Shown here piece by piece: positions 30,293-30,339 of a DNA stretch of 30,339 nt. Position 1 is the first letter of the stretch, and the number at the start of each line of letters is the position of its first letter. The stretch covers positions 1 to 30,339 of the forward strand of contig URGI01000017.1 of NCBI GenBank assembly GCA_900547315.1, read 5' to 3'. The notes beneath the pieces were generated by a model. The model searched no databases. It saw only the letters and a program-made list of their open reading frames with translations, and was not told where the DNA came from. Source of the stretch: an uncultured Eubacteriales bacterium. GTDB taxonomy: Bacteria > Bacillota > Clostridia > Oscillospirales > Oscillospiraceae. Made by a program: the position numbers and the translations under genes.

Positions 30293-30339
30293 GTATGAGC
30301 TGTCAGTTGAGAGTTGATTATGCAATTTAATATGGGGGC

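Noticed and set aside
1..30339. CRISPR array, insertion sequence, prophage or tRNA genes
   Set aside because: No spaced direct-repeat array, transposase, integrase or phage gene is visible, and no cloverleaf was noticed in the intergenic regions.

Overview
The window looks like a chromosome segment from a high-G+C, strictly anaerobic gut-type clostridium (Oscillospiraceae/Ruminococcaceae-like). The reasons are the Rnf complex in clostridial order (C-D-G-E-A-B), a flavodiiron protein, a short rubredoxin, GtrA, YitT, LCP, AGCS and DUF1002 proteins, a large Firmicutes-type SRP RNA directly upstream of dnaX, strong GGAGG ribosome binding sites and sigma-A-like promoters. This placement is inference from gene content; no rRNA or tRNA is visible and no species can be named.

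Layout. 0-4.1 kb: a processive family 2 glycosyltransferase, an alpha/beta-hydrolase-like Mbeg1/DUF2974 protein, an LCP-family cell-wall protein whose reading frame is broken at a run of five C, and a 44-residue rubredoxin. 4.2-9.3 kb: the full rnfCDGEAB operon with its own promoter and terminator. 9.3-11.7 kb: a spacer with an interspersed repeat, then a flavodiiron protein divergent from a Crp/Fnr regulator, with a 16-bp near-perfect palindrome between them. 11.8-13.7 kb: gtrA, a P-loop NTPase fused to a CYTH-like domain, and a small protein. 13.7-16.0 kb: yitT, then the infC-rpmI-rplT translation operon with an attenuator-like leader; infC appears to start at AUC. 16.1-18.3 kb: a small CmpB/TMEM229-like membrane protein, a SHOCT protein, deoC and an OB-fold-type protein. 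18.4-18.65 kb: a second, larger copy of the repeat. 18.7-20.5 kb: a PadR / HAAS (DUF1700) / toastrack (DUF4097) envelope-sensing operon with a visible operator. 20.6-25.0 kb: a secreted protein, a DUF1002 protein, an AGCS transporter, a radical SAM/SPASM protein and a YgjP-like metalloprotease. 25.1-30.2 kb: a GH2 glycosidase, a lower-G+C orphan gene, ybaB, dnaX and the SRP RNA.

How parts fit. Rnf couples reduced-ferredoxin oxidation to NAD+ reduction and ion pumping. Rubredoxin and the flavodiiron protein, 5-6 kb apart, form a plausible O2/NO-scavenging pair, and the divergent Crp/Fnr protein is the natural candidate regulator. The envelope group (glycosyltransferase, LCP, GtrA, PadR/HAAS/toastrack, SHOCT) is scattered rather than one operon.

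I did not find a clearly new multi-gene defence or mobile system. The points most worth checking are the CCC-TGA-C frameshift site in the LCP gene, the inverted repeat that both contains the promoter and covers the ribosome binding site of the NTPase-CYTH gene, the palindrome between the flavodiiron and Crp/Fnr genes, the AUC start of infC, and the orphan gene found where recR would usually follow ybaB.
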